This document shows, piece after piece, positions 35,001-47,600 of a stretch of DNA of 64,000 bases. A model generated the notes under the pieces. That model was not told the DNA's origin and made no database searches. It saw nothing but the letters and a program-made list of their open reading frames with translations. How positions within the stretch are numbered: the stretch's first letter is position 1; the number at the start of each line of letters is the position of its first letter. The stretch is from Myoxocephalus aenaeus (Eukaryota > Chordata > Actinopteri > Perciformes > Cottidae). Location of the stretch: NCBI GenBank assembly GCA_038501785.1, contig JBAMJR010000161.1, forward strand, positions 5,545,001-5,609,000. The letters run 5' to 3'. The position numbers and the translations under genes are program-made.

Positions 35001-36535
35001 AGTTTGTTAGTTTCTGTTACACTTTGTTTGACCTCATTTGGATGGAGCACAGATGTGCACATGTCTGCTTTGTGTATATGCCTGTGTGCCTGCATTCTGC
35101 AACAACACATGCAGCTGTGCTTTTGTGAGTCACTTCTGTGGGCACAACAAAACACAATTACTCTGATGAACACTGGATGGCTGAGTGGTTCCCTGAGTTC
35201 ACAAATCTGTGGAATCATGAGCACACACCAAGGCCATTCATTTTACACGGATATAGGGCAAAAGGGGTGAGAGACTTGAAGCAACTGACCCCAAACATTA
35301 CTGCTCAAATTGCCCGATACCCTATTATAAAAACTGTCCTGTAGTGTGAAATGCTCATATCGCAGTAGCAAGGCAATGATCTGCAGTAGATGGGCATGAC
35401 ATTATTTGTGTGTGGCAGGGCTCTTTGCTGTACTGTGGGTTAACAAAAAGACAGCAGACCATTTTAAATGACTACATCCTACACTACTACACACGAATGT
35501 AAAATATTGTGTTAAACCACTGCACAAACTAGTTTTAGATTGACTTTAATAGTGTGATAATGATGCATCAACTGAGCTTTAATCAACTGAGCCACTCATG
35601 CTGCAAAACACAAATTTGATTTTTGCTCCAAATCCCACCACTAGGTGGCACTGGTCTTCTAATCTGGAGTGTGTGCAGCTACTGGAGAGGGCGGAAAAGC
35701 ATAACCACCTACCTGCAATTTACATCTACATGTCTAATAGCGCATGGGGCGCCTTCTCTCAGAGTGAAACTGCTTGAAAGGAGAGAAGAGCATTTCCCAC
35801 CCACATGCCGTAGCTGGAATACCAGAGTGTGTGCCCGATATACATTTAAAATCAAACAGCATCTCTTGTCAAAATAATGAAATGGAAAATGTTTTGCATT
35901 ACCAAAGCTGGATCCACCTAAATGTAGAGCACACTGTTATATTTCTGCATATCTGATTGGAGAGCTATGGTGTTCACCAGCAAGTGCATGTCATATGGTA
36001 CACATATTGGATTTTCAAATGCTGAACCCACTGAATAACAAGCAAAACCTCCTGACACACTTAAGTGAGAAAGGTTGCGTGCTGGTCTTAAAAGATGTCT
36101 GTGTTTCATTGATGTCAGCTGGCAATTCATTCTCATGATAGTGCCTATGTCCTTGATTCAGACAGAAGCTATACTTGAATGATAATGCGCTGATGGGTTT
36201 GAGCCTCAGTCTGCCATGAAACAAGCATGACAGAGTGATGGGAATGGAAACGTGCATGAAGCCGTCCGGCACCCTCCCATTTCACACCTCCCAATCTGTC
36301 CTCTTTAGACATTAATGAAAATAACAGAGCCTATTCTGAAATGGATGCCCCTTTTGTCAACCCCTTTATTCCTGAGACCATTTCTACAATTTCACCATTT
36401 TTTGACTCATTCGTCTTTCATTTTCTCCTTGATAGAGCGCTTCCCTTTCATTGGATTACAAAGAAAAGTCATTGAGATTGTCACAGCGCTGCATTTCTGG
36501 TGTATGCTAGTCAGCCATAGTATCTTCACTGTGGG

Positions 36536-36536
<1 letters not shown>
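32046..36536. other. Noncoding stretch
   Basis: A 171-codon frame at 32121-32636 is the longest open frame here; it shows no domain, no splice context and mixed composition, so I do not call it a gene. A 10-bp-stem hairpin (ATGTTGACTC, 7-base loop) lies at about 32124-32150. An ATTATATAAT word is repeated at 32851-32872. Confidence 0.45.

Positions 36537-36587
<51 letters not shown>
36537..36587. repeat. (CA)n microsatellite
   Basis: About 25 uninterrupted CA units. Confidence 0.96.
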
Positions 36588-36591
<4 letters not shown>

Positions 36592-37440
36592 AAGGTCCAC
36601 CGTTTCACTCTGAGCTGCAGAATAGAGATTAAAACCTTCGTTTGTCCTTCTACATGGTCAAAAACTAAGCTATTTTACACTGTTGTCCTGACAACCACCT
36701 TCAACAGAAAGTGTTAGTCTACTATTTTGAATCGGCTGCATTGAAAGGGGGCACTAACTGGTTAGCACTGTACAAACATGTGAGAACATACAATGCAAAT
36801 GTATCACTTCAATGTGGACAATTCTGACAAAACTGAGTTTGAGTTTTTTTTATTTCAGCTCAGTGTTAATCTTTAAAGCGTTCATCTGACATTTGCTGTC
36901 TGTCGCGGTTGTTTCTCCCCTCTTATCTCTGTGTTTCACCGAGGGCGCATTGCACACACACACTCACCGTGGGATTTTGAACACTGGGCAGTGCGCTAAC
37001 ATGTTGCTCTCGCTACCAAAATTAGCTGCTCACTTTCAACAATGTAATGCAATTACTTAAACCAAGTGAGAGTAGAAGAGCTACGAGTGAGGAAAAGTTC
37101 GCTATAGCCGCTGGGCTAATTCATGTAGTGTAAAGTGCCATAGGCATTCAGGAAGTGCCCTGTCTTAGAACTGAAACATAATTATTGTAGATTACATCAC
37201 ACTTGTAGTGCACTGCAGGAGTATTTATGTTTTTTTGTTTTAGTAATGGCTAATGTACTGAGGCGGCTCACACAGAAACTGGTGTTAAAAAGTTGCACCT
37301 TTTTATATTGTAGACTTTTGAAGTATGATTTTGGAAAGCAGTTTGCTTTCAGTTAGATTCTATGTATTGATGACACAGTAGCCTTGTGCAGTTGTATAGA
37401 AGAGCTGCATTGAAGATGTGAATCATCGTGCATTTGAGTC
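36588..37440. other. Noncoding stretch
   Basis: I see no gene or element. It ends at the target site (GTTCA) of the solo LTR that follows. Confidence 0.5.
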
Positions 37441-37445
37441 GTTCA

Positions 37446-37800
37446 TGTAACACCCTGTGTTTTCGATGTGTGTCTTCCCAGTGTTTCCTGATTGTTTATT
37501 CTCTTCACCTGTTCTCGTTCCAGACTCCTCCCTTTCCCCTGTGTGATCGTAAAGCCCGGCCCTTATTGTTTTCCACCTGTGCCTCGTTGCCTGTTTTCCT
37601 CTGTGTAATCTTTCCCTTGTCAGTTGCAGGATTGTCTTCTTTGCATCCCATGTATGTACATCGCCTTAGCGCTGTAGTGTTAGTTGTTGTGTTTGTTTCC
37701 AGGACAAGTCTTTTTCCTTGTTTTGTAACGTTGTTTAGTAAAAATACCTTTTGGATTTTGCCTAACCTGAGTTTTTGCCCCACCGCACCCGGTCGTGACA
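37446..37800 (+). mobile_element. Solo LTR of a Gypsy-like retrotransposon, 355 bp
   Basis: The segment starts TGTAACACCC and ends GGTCGTGACA, with TG...CA ends and nearly matching inverted hexamers (TGTAAC/GTGACA). A perfect 5-bp duplication GTTCA abuts both sides (37441-37445 and 37801-37805). The T-rich body with TTTTGGATTTTGCC near the right end resembles LTRs of fish Gypsy elements as I recall them. The 143-codon frame across it is incidental. No internal retroelement genes flank it, so it is a solo LTR. Orientation is inferred from the recalled family only. Confidence 0.75.
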
Positions 37801-37805
37801 GTTCA

Positions 37806-39444
37806 CGAGTGAAACGTAAGGACAGTCAAGATTCACACCTCAAGAGGACAGTAGTGTAATGTTGTCTGTGGCTCTGGAGGTGCTTGATGATGTCGTAGTG
37901 ATGCCATCAGGGTTGGTTTGGGACTGATATACAAGCTGGGGATGCAGACTTTGAAAGATGTAGGCATTTATCAAGCAGGGAGGATCTAATGAAACAAATT
38001 ATATCTAGTTGCATTATGGAAAGTGTAGTGTTTTTGCTCTGCAGCCTCTGCTGCTTCAATTTCTTTTTATATGTGTCTCACAAGTCCCCTGACTATAGTC
38101 CAATGCTAAATTGCTGGATTACTCATTTAACGTTGCTTGACGTGATGGTGTGCTGCAGAGAAAGCATTGTATAATCACATCAAACAATCTATTTTTTTGA
38201 CACCGGTTGTTTACAGTAGCTTGTTTTATGTGACACAACCATTGAGGACATTGATTTTTCAAACCGGGGACATTATTAAACTCAAGACATGCTTCTTGCT
38301 TGGTTTGTTTGAATCTTAGTAGTGCCTCCAACAGGCTCTCTCTGTGTGTGTGTGTGTGTGTGTGCGCTGTAGATGAGAGATTGATTTATAACTACAGAGA
38401 CACAGATTGATGAGCAGACAGGTGGCAGGTGACCAGCTCTCTCTGAGGAGGAATATGTAGGAAGATTAGGGCTTATTACTGCAACATGGCTGCTAACGGT
38501 GTCATTCAGGAGGGTAGTCAAGCCCAACCAAAACAAGCTAGAATATGACAGACTACTGTGGCAAGGTTAAGGAGCGTCCCTACCCCTTAATATATGTGAT
38601 GATATAATTTAGAAAGTACTTGACCTGAACTGTGGTACACATAAATCTGGGCAAATGTTTAGGCAGCTCTACAATACACTAAAAGTGATTCAGATACTAA
38701 GTTTTGTAATGAATCCCAAATGTGATGCAGTACAGTATGATTGTAATTACAATGTCCTTCACCCACACAGCAGACTATGAGAAATGGAAGCAGAGTGAGT
38801 GCCAACTGATTTACATGCAGTAACAATATGAGCAATCACACCGACTTAATTGGACTTCAAGAAGAGCACATCAAGGTTAGGATTGTCATTACTGACAGAT
38901 TCTCACTGACAAATAAGGGCTAACCTTAGCCTATGCAATGAGCAACTGACGGTTGTTTTGCAATAGACTTCTATAATTACATTTCCAGATTTGCTGTGTT
39001 AATGATATACTTAATTATTGAGTCACTGGTTTTCATCATCATGTGGACTGACCTCACCGAGGAGACATTTTCCATTGTGCTCCCTGGGCTTACTGTAATG
39101 TATTATTAGTATTCAGATAATATCCACTTATGTAGGTCGTTCATGGAAAGACATGCTACTATAACTATACATCTTCCTCTTGCTTGGCTCAGCGTCACAA
39201 CTGATATTGTGATTTCCAGATGAAGAAATAACTTGCCATTGAAAAGCAATAATAATTCCATTTGGATTTGAGATAAATAACGGTGTCTAGCCTGTGAGAC
39301 TACATGATTTCATGTGAAACGGGGCCAGAATTTACTCGTTTAAATTTGGATTCAGGCAAAGGTAGTTCAAGGACTTTAGTTGGCACAGATTCACAAAAGG
39401 GCCTCAAGGTAAGACAACCTTTCTAAAGTAAAGAAAGTAATATC
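37806..39444. other. Noncoding stretch with a short (GT)n run
   Basis: A GT run of about 11 units lies at 38343-38365. No gene is supported. Confidence 0.5.
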
Positions 39445-39453
39445 CTGCAAAAA

Positions 39454-39851
39454 TAGGTCTGTCAACAAATATTGTATTCAAATAGTAGAACAAAATTTGT
39501 GAAAATAAAAGACATTATTGTAGTGCTACGCGTGCATTGAACGCACCACATGACAGGACTCAAACAACGACACTTTCATTGATTAAAACTGAAATGAACC
39601 TTTTTTTCTGGGGATCCCCACCGGAAGGGATCCGATCCACACTAACTCCATCTTCCATAAAGGTCTCTGCCTGTCTGTGAGTGGACAGTGCATGTTTTTA
39701 TAATGAAATGAGGAGCTTTCAAAGCGAGAGACAGGAATGAACAGAAACAGGGCATCCCGCCTCACAGTGCTGCGCTGCTCTTGGAAAGAGGCATGGACAT
39801 AATGTGCAATGTGTGTTTTTTAAGAATGAATATTCAATTTTGACAGCCCTA
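39454..39851. mobile_element. Short non-autonomous hAT element, 398 bp
   Basis: The left end TAGGTCTGTCAAC and the reverse complement of the right end, TAGGGCTGTCAAAATTGAA, form an imperfect terminal inverted repeat of the TAGGGCTGTCAA type found in fish hAT elements. CTGCAAAA occurs on both sides (39445-39452 and 39852-39859), with one extra A before the left terminus, consistent with an 8-bp duplication and one slipped base. No transposase remnant is recognisable inside; 60-codon frames are spurious. Confidence 0.75.
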
Positions 39852-39859
39852 CTGCAAAA

Positions 39860-42379
39860 TCTGAGTAATGACTGAACACCTCGGCTCCAGCAGGCCCTCT
39901 TCATCTGCAGTTTAATGGCCCACCTGACAATTTCAACCTACTGTGGTTTGGAATATACTGCCCACGTCTGATTGGAAAGTGATGTATTGTTTACCTTTAT
40001 GTCAGTTTTGATACACACAGGTTACTAATAAAAATAATAATAACAACAATGTTTTGGCTTCACAGGTTGGATAAAACATAATAAAGCACAATACATTCAA
40101 TAAATAGCATAACAATAATCTAATGCAGCATTATGGAAATGCAGAAAAAACAAAACATTTAATAGATACACATTCTGAATTGCATTACCAATCATTTTCT
40201 AATGATTTACATATTCCTCAGCCAACTATAACAATTATGTGAAGGAGTCGGTCGACACTTGAATACCACTTCATAGATTATCAGTCTTATGCCTACTGAT
40301 AACTAAAAGGCCAGGTGGTAATGGAAGCGACATCCAATCAATTCATGTCTAATGAAAGCATTTTCTTACAAAGCACAACGGACATTTACAGAACAGAAAT
40401 GTTACGGTCAATAAATTAACTTTGCAAGAAGTTGACACATGGTGACATTTGGTGTGTTATTGAAGTGGCATCCAGCGAAGACAGTTGACGATGGCTCGGC
40501 TGATATTTACGGCATATCATAAATAGTTCCAGATGAAGGTCGGTTTGTCTTACTTATGTATGGTAAGACGTTTAGGAGATGCTAAAAGCCTTTACATAGA
40601 CTGACCTTGATGTGCTTTAGGCTGAAGTTAGTGATGCTGCGTGGGTTTTGGTAGGTGAAATGCAAACAGAACGCTCCGATCTTAGCTTGGGTCCAGGAGG
40701 ACAGAGACGGGGGAGTTAACTCTGCTCGGTTTGAATAAAAGGCTGCAGGGTAACAGTGATTAATCTTTCCCTCCACTCTTACTTTCTGCCTTTGTCCATC
40801 TGCCAGTTTGCAGTTATTCCCCTTATGGATCTATTCTGGCTCATAGTTTGATCAGGTTTAAAAAAGTGACGTTTAAACAAGCGCCTGACCGCAAGAGAGT
40901 TTAGTTCACTAAGATGGGAGGGGGACTCCAAAAGAAGTGGTGTCCAAACACTTTCAGTTTATCAGATTTATCTGTTTCAATGGCATTTGAAAGGCATTTC
41001 AGGGGCCTTTTTTGCTCTCGTTGTGGTGAAATGAAAATTAAAGACAAACATTTACTCACCCAGCTCTGTCAAGCTGCTGTTGTGGAATGGAAATAATTTA
41101 CTCGCTTAATAACATGGCTGCGTCAGTAAACTTTGGAAAGGTTTATGACGCACACATGTGGAGTGTTGCCTTTGGCTACTTGTGGCATATAAAAACACAT
41201 AACAGATGTTAAACATATAGACATCGTATTCACAATACATAACAGACGGTAATCACGAAGGCGTTAGATACTGTATATCAGCTGTACAAATCTACAAATA
41301 AACAAAAAAAAGGATGTGTATGTGTATACTTTATATCATTACAAGTCAGGATAATTTAAAAACTGCATTTTGGACAAAGACCTTGATTTCCTTAGTGGCT
41401 CTTGCCACACTACAGTATATTACCTGCCTGAGGGGAACTATACAAACTGTGAGAAAAGGGAATATGTCATCACTTTATTTCCTGCTTTACATTGGATGTG
41501 GGCTGCATATCAATTTGTGAACTGGGAGACACCGAAGTGATTAAATGGGATGTTTTATTAGTCATCCATATTTTAAGAGATACTGTATGTACTGGATCAT
41601 CAGTTTCACCGATGATATTAAAGACACAAATGTTCAACAATCTGTGTAAGAGACAATTTACAGTTTCATAAAAAATGGGATAAATTACACCGACATGGTT
41701 ACAATTATAGACCTGATAATTTGTGTAATATATTACACTGTATTATCTCTCCATTGTAGGTTGAACAGCCTCTTGTAATTCTCAAGAGGAAATAAAAGCC
41801 CCGTCGCCTCTAGGGCACTAGCAGAGCCTCTTTACCACGCTTTCTCGTCTAAACACAGCATCATGGCTGACTGCCCAATCGCCTTTTCACCGGGCACGCC
41901 AACAGAGAGGTGCGCCCATGTGTGGATGGTTTCGAATGGGCCGTAGGTTGGTGGGAGTGTTGGGGATTGGGGGATGGAGGATGTCCCTTGAACCTATTAA
42001 TAGCTCTCTGACAAAGCACCTCGGGGAGATATCACATGCTCTGCTGACCTCCTGCACAGAGACGCGTCTGAGTGGCTTTCCAGAGATGGGCATTCCTTAC
42101 GGATACACAGGAAACACAACCCAGATGAAGGGCATCACATGGTCTTTGGTGAGAGTTGAGTGCGTCTGAGAGCTGTTCATGGCAACTGTGAGAGATCACT
42201 TTGTACTAAATAAGCTGTAAACACATAACTATAAAGAGGCTTCCAATGTGAAAAACGCAACAGCTGATTATGAATTAAATAAGGGCTATTCAAGTGCTCA
42301 TAATGGGAAGTTTACTTACCTCAAGAAAACATATCTGCTGAGCTACAGACATCTCTCTTCTAATTTAAGTCTATGGGAA
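39860..42379. other. Noncoding stretch
   Basis: No gene is supported. The 41830-42150 part is richer in GC and free of visible repeats, but its 83-codon frame has no recognisable domain. Confidence 0.45.
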
Positions 42380-43610
42380 TAAGTCTTTTTGAGCTTAATG
42401 GTATGCCACGACTGACCTGGAAGTTGCAATTCCCTGTTTGGCCACTACCAAAAGTTCTTGGGGGTTTGACAGGATTTGTTATTAGTTTAGCAGGGAATCG
42501 ACCATAAATCTAAATGTGTTGGACAAATTGAAATTCTGACATGATGATGGTGCTAGATGACAAGTCAGGGCCTCACACAATGTCTCACAAGGAAAACTGG
42601 AATCTCTGTACCTAATTGTCTTGCAAACAATCCAATAGTTAAGATATGTCATTCTGAACCATACTCTTTTTTATTTTTTTATTTTTTTATTTTTTTTATT
42701 TGGAAATGTTGGTAGATACATAACATGGTAAACATGCATTTCAACTGACATTTCCCTCTTTTTCTTGACATATACAAACATACAACATACCCTCCCACCC
42801 ATCCCTCCCACTGGTACACCCACCTAGAGAATAGGAAAATAAATACATAAAAAAAAAAAAAAAAGGAGGTCACCTCATTTCGCCGAGCCAGACGTCTGCA
42901 CACATACATGCACCTAAACACACATATCTCTGGTACATCTGAACATAAACACACCTGCTTCACTCTGCACATCAAACAGTCATCACATCATGCAGTCATA
43001 TCCACAAACTGGTTGACAGCAGTTCTGGCCAGTAGGCAGAAACCAGAGCGCCCAAATTATCACCGATCCAACAATCAGATTAAAACATGAAAAGAGAAGA
43101 AAATAAAAAAAAGAAAAGAAAATAAAAGAAAATAAAAAATGAACCATACTCTTAACCTCATTGTGCATTCTAGGAAAACTTCAGGACATCACTCAAGTCA
43201 GTAAGCTTATTTTCTGGGAACCAACAAAATGTCCTTTTTAATCCATGTAGCATTTGTCAAGATATTTTATTAAATAACAGTTTGACTTGTTTGTGACGCT
43301 ATAGGAAGGGTGAAGGGGTAGGATTAATTCTCTCAGCAATACGGATAGATATGCTAAATGTCATGGCCACCTATAATAGTGGTCAAAGTATCTCACAAAC
43401 GAAGAATGCCAACCTCATTCTGGCATTAGAGAAAATGTCAGGAGAACAATTATGTTCTTACAATTACACATAATTTGGGGACCATTCACAACTGTTGACA
43501 ATTGAATGCCAATCCAGCCAATAGTTTTTAAGGTATTTCAGACCAACTGATCAACCGGCGGACTAACATTGCCATACATGGAGCTTCGCAGTCAGGAAGG
43601 CTAAAAACCT
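42380..43610. repeat. Old dispersed teleost repeat, internally modular, split by an insertion
   Basis: Segments 42380-42668 and 43154-43610 read as one diverged repeat once the inserted retrocopy is removed. Recurring modules are visible: AACCTCATTGTGCATTCTAG (43155 on) and AACCTCATTCTGGCATTAGA (about 43412 on), each followed by a GAAAA...TCAGGA-type stretch; CCAATAGTT with an ATATGTCA/GTATTTCA follow-on also recurs (about 42632 and 43518). The right end carries GACTAACATTGCCATACATG, which I recall from the same percomorph repeat. Ends and classification are uncertain. Confidence 0.55.
42669..43139 (-). mobile_element. Poly(A) retrocopy inserted by target-primed reverse transcription, 471 bp
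   Basis: A perfect 14-bp direct repeat, TGAACCATACTCTT, flanks the insert (42655-42668 and 43140-43153). On the minus strand the insert ends CCAAATAAAAAAAATAAAAAA, giving a polyadenylation-like signal and an A-rich tail at the left end. Long exact target-site duplications plus a 3' A-tail are the signature of LINE-type endonuclease insertion. The body has no recognisable coding frame. It may be a truncated L1-like 3' end, a SINE or a processed noncoding transcript. Its right (5') side also carries a pyrimidine-rich tract on the minus strand. Confidence 0.8.
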
Positions 43611-44307
43611 TCTATGCTTTCTATGTTTGAACACGCATGCTGTCTAAAGCTGTTCCGACCACATGTGGTTTGAAATTGAAGATCACATTTTGTGGCTGAA
43701 GCATCTGGGAACGGTTTTCTGTACGAGTCAAGATTTCACCTCTGACTACAGAGTTACAGAGCAGAACATGAAATGAATGGGGGTAAATGTAGCAGAGGAG
43801 GTAACATTATTGCCTTGAATTGACAAGTGAGCGAACAAACTGCCCTTAAATGACATTAGGCCAGATAACCTAACTATATGTGAGTGAGTCAAGGCCATCG
43901 TCATTAGCATTCAGATCCCCCTTCATCAATGTAGGACGTGTTGATGAGTTTGACCCGGGGCTGGTCTATGCCAATGGTTGCCTTCATTTCTCAAGGAAAG
44001 CAGTCTCAAGTCTCTGGAGTCAGAAAAGAGAGCGGCTGTATGGTTCTTCCATTATTAATACATCTGAGAGGAAAACTCTGTTTTCAAGCTTGTATAGTGA
44101 GGTGAAGTTTGCCAAATTATGCCCACTTGAAATTCAATGAATAACTTAAAGCTCCATCAATAACCTCGCTTCTATTTCTGCAAAATAAGAGTTATTAAAC
44201 CAAATTAAAGATATTAACTTTGTTTAAAATATTTAAACATAAATGGCAATTGTGTCAAGGGACTAGCTGAATGGGAGGTTTTGGCGGAGAGAGGCAATGA
44301 GATTTGA

Positions 44308-44317
<10 letters not shown>
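43611..44317. other. Noncoding stretch
   Basis: No gene is supported. The 86-codon frame at 43880-44140 has no domain signature. Confidence 0.5.

Positions 44318-44367
<50 letters not shown>
44318..44367. repeat. (AT)n microsatellite
   Basis: About 25 AT units, preceded by an interrupted AT/AC stretch. Confidence 0.95.
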
Positions 44368-44370
<3 letters not shown>

Positions 44371-46060
44371 TATTACATGGATATGATGATGTAAAGTCGA
44401 CAGAGGACTCAACCTTTAACTGAATGAATTGGTTTTAACTTGAACCCTGTCATGAACCCCACTTAATACAGTAATAAATTAGATTAAGCAACCATCTTAT
44501 TCCCATTATGACCAATTATTGAAGTTTACAACAGCAGATTGACAGGAGACAAGAATAATAGCTGACCTTGACACTAATAAAAGCTTCCTATATTCATCCT
44601 ATCGTCTATAAAAATGTATCTGATACCATCTTTGTGCGCTCAAGCCTGTAACAAAAGGATAATCAATAAAAAACTCCTCATAATTTTACAAGATTACATA
44701 AATAGACCCGTTTTGATGATATTAAGGCGGGGATTTTTACAGTGTCTGGGACATGAATTTGATGCCATATGGACAGCTTCTAATAAATCTTCCATTGTGT
44801 TATCATTGTAGGGTAGCTGTAGACGTGGCCTTGTAAACTCTAAGTCCTGATTTGGGGCCCTGACCATCTGGCCTGTGTGTCCTGCCTGTCAGCTCAGCAG
44901 AAACCTGGGGATAACTAGGCGTAATCAAAGGGCACAGAGCCACGGACTGCCACTGTGGCTTACACCATGCATGTGACTTTTAGCGAGACAGGTGTACACG
45001 CTAGCAGGCAGCAGCTGGTGATCATGGAAATTGTTCACTGTGATGGTAGAGGTATGCTAATTGCCCATATTCTTCATCTTCTTGCAGTGCCATCAACAGT
45101 CATGATCCGTTATTGTGCATGATGTCTGTAGCTTTTGAGCTATCAACATGATTTTGTGTGAACACGGATGCAGAGGGATAAAGAGTAGCATAACAGGACA
45201 TGTCAACAAAGAAGTGGTGATGATGATGATGATGATATCGTAGTGAAGCAATTATGAACTTGAGATTGTTTGTATCGCAGCTTACTGTAGCGTTGCAATC
45301 AGTCTGATTGGCTCTCACGCATCTGTAGCAGAGGGCAGCTGGTTCTTTTCTCATTAACTACAGATCTTTAAAAAGAGAATGGTGCTTTGCTTTTATGAAA
45401 TCATTCCCTGCGAGTTTCTGATGACAAACGCTGACATCTGTTGTTTCCTGTCATGTTTGGAGCGAGTTATTTCTTAGCAGCAAAACACTTGGCATTGAAC
45501 ATATGTCCTGGGTGGCTTTCTGCACAAATACATATTACAGTAAAGCTGTTTATAGCCAAAATAAAAGCAGAATAATTATATTTTCTAAGCCAAGTATGCC
45601 ATTTTAGATCATGTTTAATCAGTATGGTGCACCATCACAACACACAAACAACTATTGAGGCTATCCTTGTAAAAAAAAAAATAATAACAATAATTATCAA
45701 GTGGGGAAGTTACTTTTTTAATCCTTCAATTTTTCACTTTGTTAAAATCATGACAGTAGAAGATAGAAACTAAATCAGGAAGGCAGCCTTCTAACTAACT
45801 AACAGACAGACAGACTGTGCTTTCTGCTTGCATGACCTCAAATTTAAACATGAATAATTCAAAGTAGCAGTAAAAATACAGATGTTACGTTTCAAACAAG
45901 CAATTCTGTCGGTTTTCTACATCTTGAAAAAATCTTTCTTATCAAATTGGATCCCTTGGTATGGGAACACGGCACTGGTTGTTAGCTTCAGTTATAAAAA
46001 ATGATGTAATTGGGTCCGTCTCCTGAAGTTGCTGAAGCATCAGCTCTTGTACATGCTGTG
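44368..46060. other. Noncoding stretch
   Basis: No gene is supported. It contains a short GAT trinucleotide run at 45217-45236. Confidence 0.5.
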
Positions 46061-46066
46061 GTCGAG

Positions 46067-46432
46067 TATAAAGACAATCTCTGCTCTCAATCAGTCAGCC
46101 CCACGGAGCCCCAACCAACAGCGCTCAGGTTGTGCTGAGCATCTCTGGGCCGGTAGCCAGAGCTCTCTAGACACAACATAGACAGAACGATCCAAACAAT
46201 GCCACCCTGCATGGCAGCTGCCACACACTCTCTAAAATCCCAGTATGTGAAGTATGTGAAGTCAAAGCCTACAGGAATTCATTATCAGTACATAAAGGAT
46301 ATCACTGTGGAAAAACACAAACAAGATGTGTGGCATACAGAATATCAGAGCCGTTTCACATTTCTGCACACCCTTAAAAATAAACAAACCCCGAACCCGT
46401 CCAGGTCTATGGCGCACGTGTGTGCTTATTAA
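46067..46432 (+). promoter_or_regulatory. TATA-type promoter candidate with a 77-codon ORF
   Basis: TATAAAG (46067-46073) is followed by about 125 bases of leader-like sequence and an ATG at 46199 opening a 77-codon frame. The predicted peptide starts MPPCMAAATHSLKSQ, is Lys-rich and has no signal peptide or known domain. A GTATGT within the frame could act as a splice donor after codon 15. The spacing is what a real TATA gene would show, but nothing else supports translation, and no downstream exon was identified. Confidence 0.3.
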
Positions 46433-46584
46433 CATATTCAAAGCTCATCATCAGCTCATTACAACGCGCTGGAATGGCTTGGCAGCATGACGAAAGAAAT
46501 AATGGTACAATGGTTCAATCAACAGTGCAAGTGAAAAAGGCTTTAACCCGTAGAGACCCACATAGACCTGTTGTTGCCTTCTTT

Positions 46585-46600
46585 GGGGGGGGGGGGGGGG
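46585..46600. repeat. G16 homopolymer
   Basis: An uninterrupted run of 16 G, likely unstable in replication and sequencing. Confidence 0.95.
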
Positions 46601-47149
46601 ATATATAGGGGGAAATAGCAACACTATATGCCACATGAAGTGGTGTACATTATCTGAAAGCTGGGAACCGGAAGATTCATTTGAGATGCAGCTCAGCAGT
46701 GAGTGTCAAGTTGTTCATCAATCAGAAATACACAATAATTAATTAAATCATTCGTTAAAATAAATTATGAGAGTGTAAAAGGGCTTCGACAATTATGATG
46801 ACAGTATATGATGGCCATCCATATGCTCACTTGTGTCTCATAAGTTGTTGCAGCAATTTTTGGATTGATAACAGTTGTGACACATAAATTGAAGAATAAT
46901 TTACCACTGGAGTGATACAAAAATAGTATAAAATCTCTTCAAAATACCAAATCAAGACACCGAGACCTCGTGGAACAAGCAATTTGAGACCTTGTGCAGC
47001 AATTTGGCATCTACAACTTTTGAGATTTGGAGATTTCTTTCGATTGGATGGCGAGCATGTCTGTTCTGGAAACTGTTCAGAAATACAATTTTTGTGAATA
47101 TATATAACTAGAAAAGTCATAGTTCCTCTGAATGCCCTTAGTCTCACAT

Positions 47150-47600
47150 CAAGTTCAAGTGAAATGGGTACTAAGGGGACTAACATCATCACACATGAAC
47201 TCAACTGGGCTCATTGGATTCACAAGAGTCTCAGCTTTCGAGTCCCAATTTATGCAATTCCCAGTATGCAGATATAATCAAATACAGAATATTTTAGAAA
47301 TAAAAACTGCATGGTTTTTGCCCTAAACGGCATGGGATTAGAATATGTTGTTGGAAACAAAATGTTGGAAAAGGGGAGACTTATGGGTACTCATAGAACT
47401 CACATATCTTGAAGTGAGAGGTCAATGGACCCCTTTGAAACTCACCAAGCCAGCTCCAACTTCAGAGCGTTATTCAGCCCCCTTCCTGACAAATTAGCAT
47501 AACATTGTTGGAACCAATGGACTCATTAGGTTGTCTAGGTTTTGATGCCAGTATCTTCACTCTAGCTTCAATACGGAGCCCACAACTGCCTCTTTAAGAC
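47150..47600 (+). repeat. Internal fragment of an old dispersed repeat
   Basis: Phrases such as ATTCACAAGAGTCTCAGCTT, GAGAGGTCAATGGACCCCTT, GAGCGTTATTCAGCC and GATGCCAGTATCTTCACTCT occur in the order I recall from a repeat very common in percomorph genomes, often ending in hAT-type GTTAACGCG/GACAGCCCTA termini. No termini remain here. This assignment is from memory. Confidence 0.5.

Noticed and set aside
37428..37859. 143-codon open frame
   Set aside because: It lies across the solo LTR and its flanks and has no protein similarity that I recognise.
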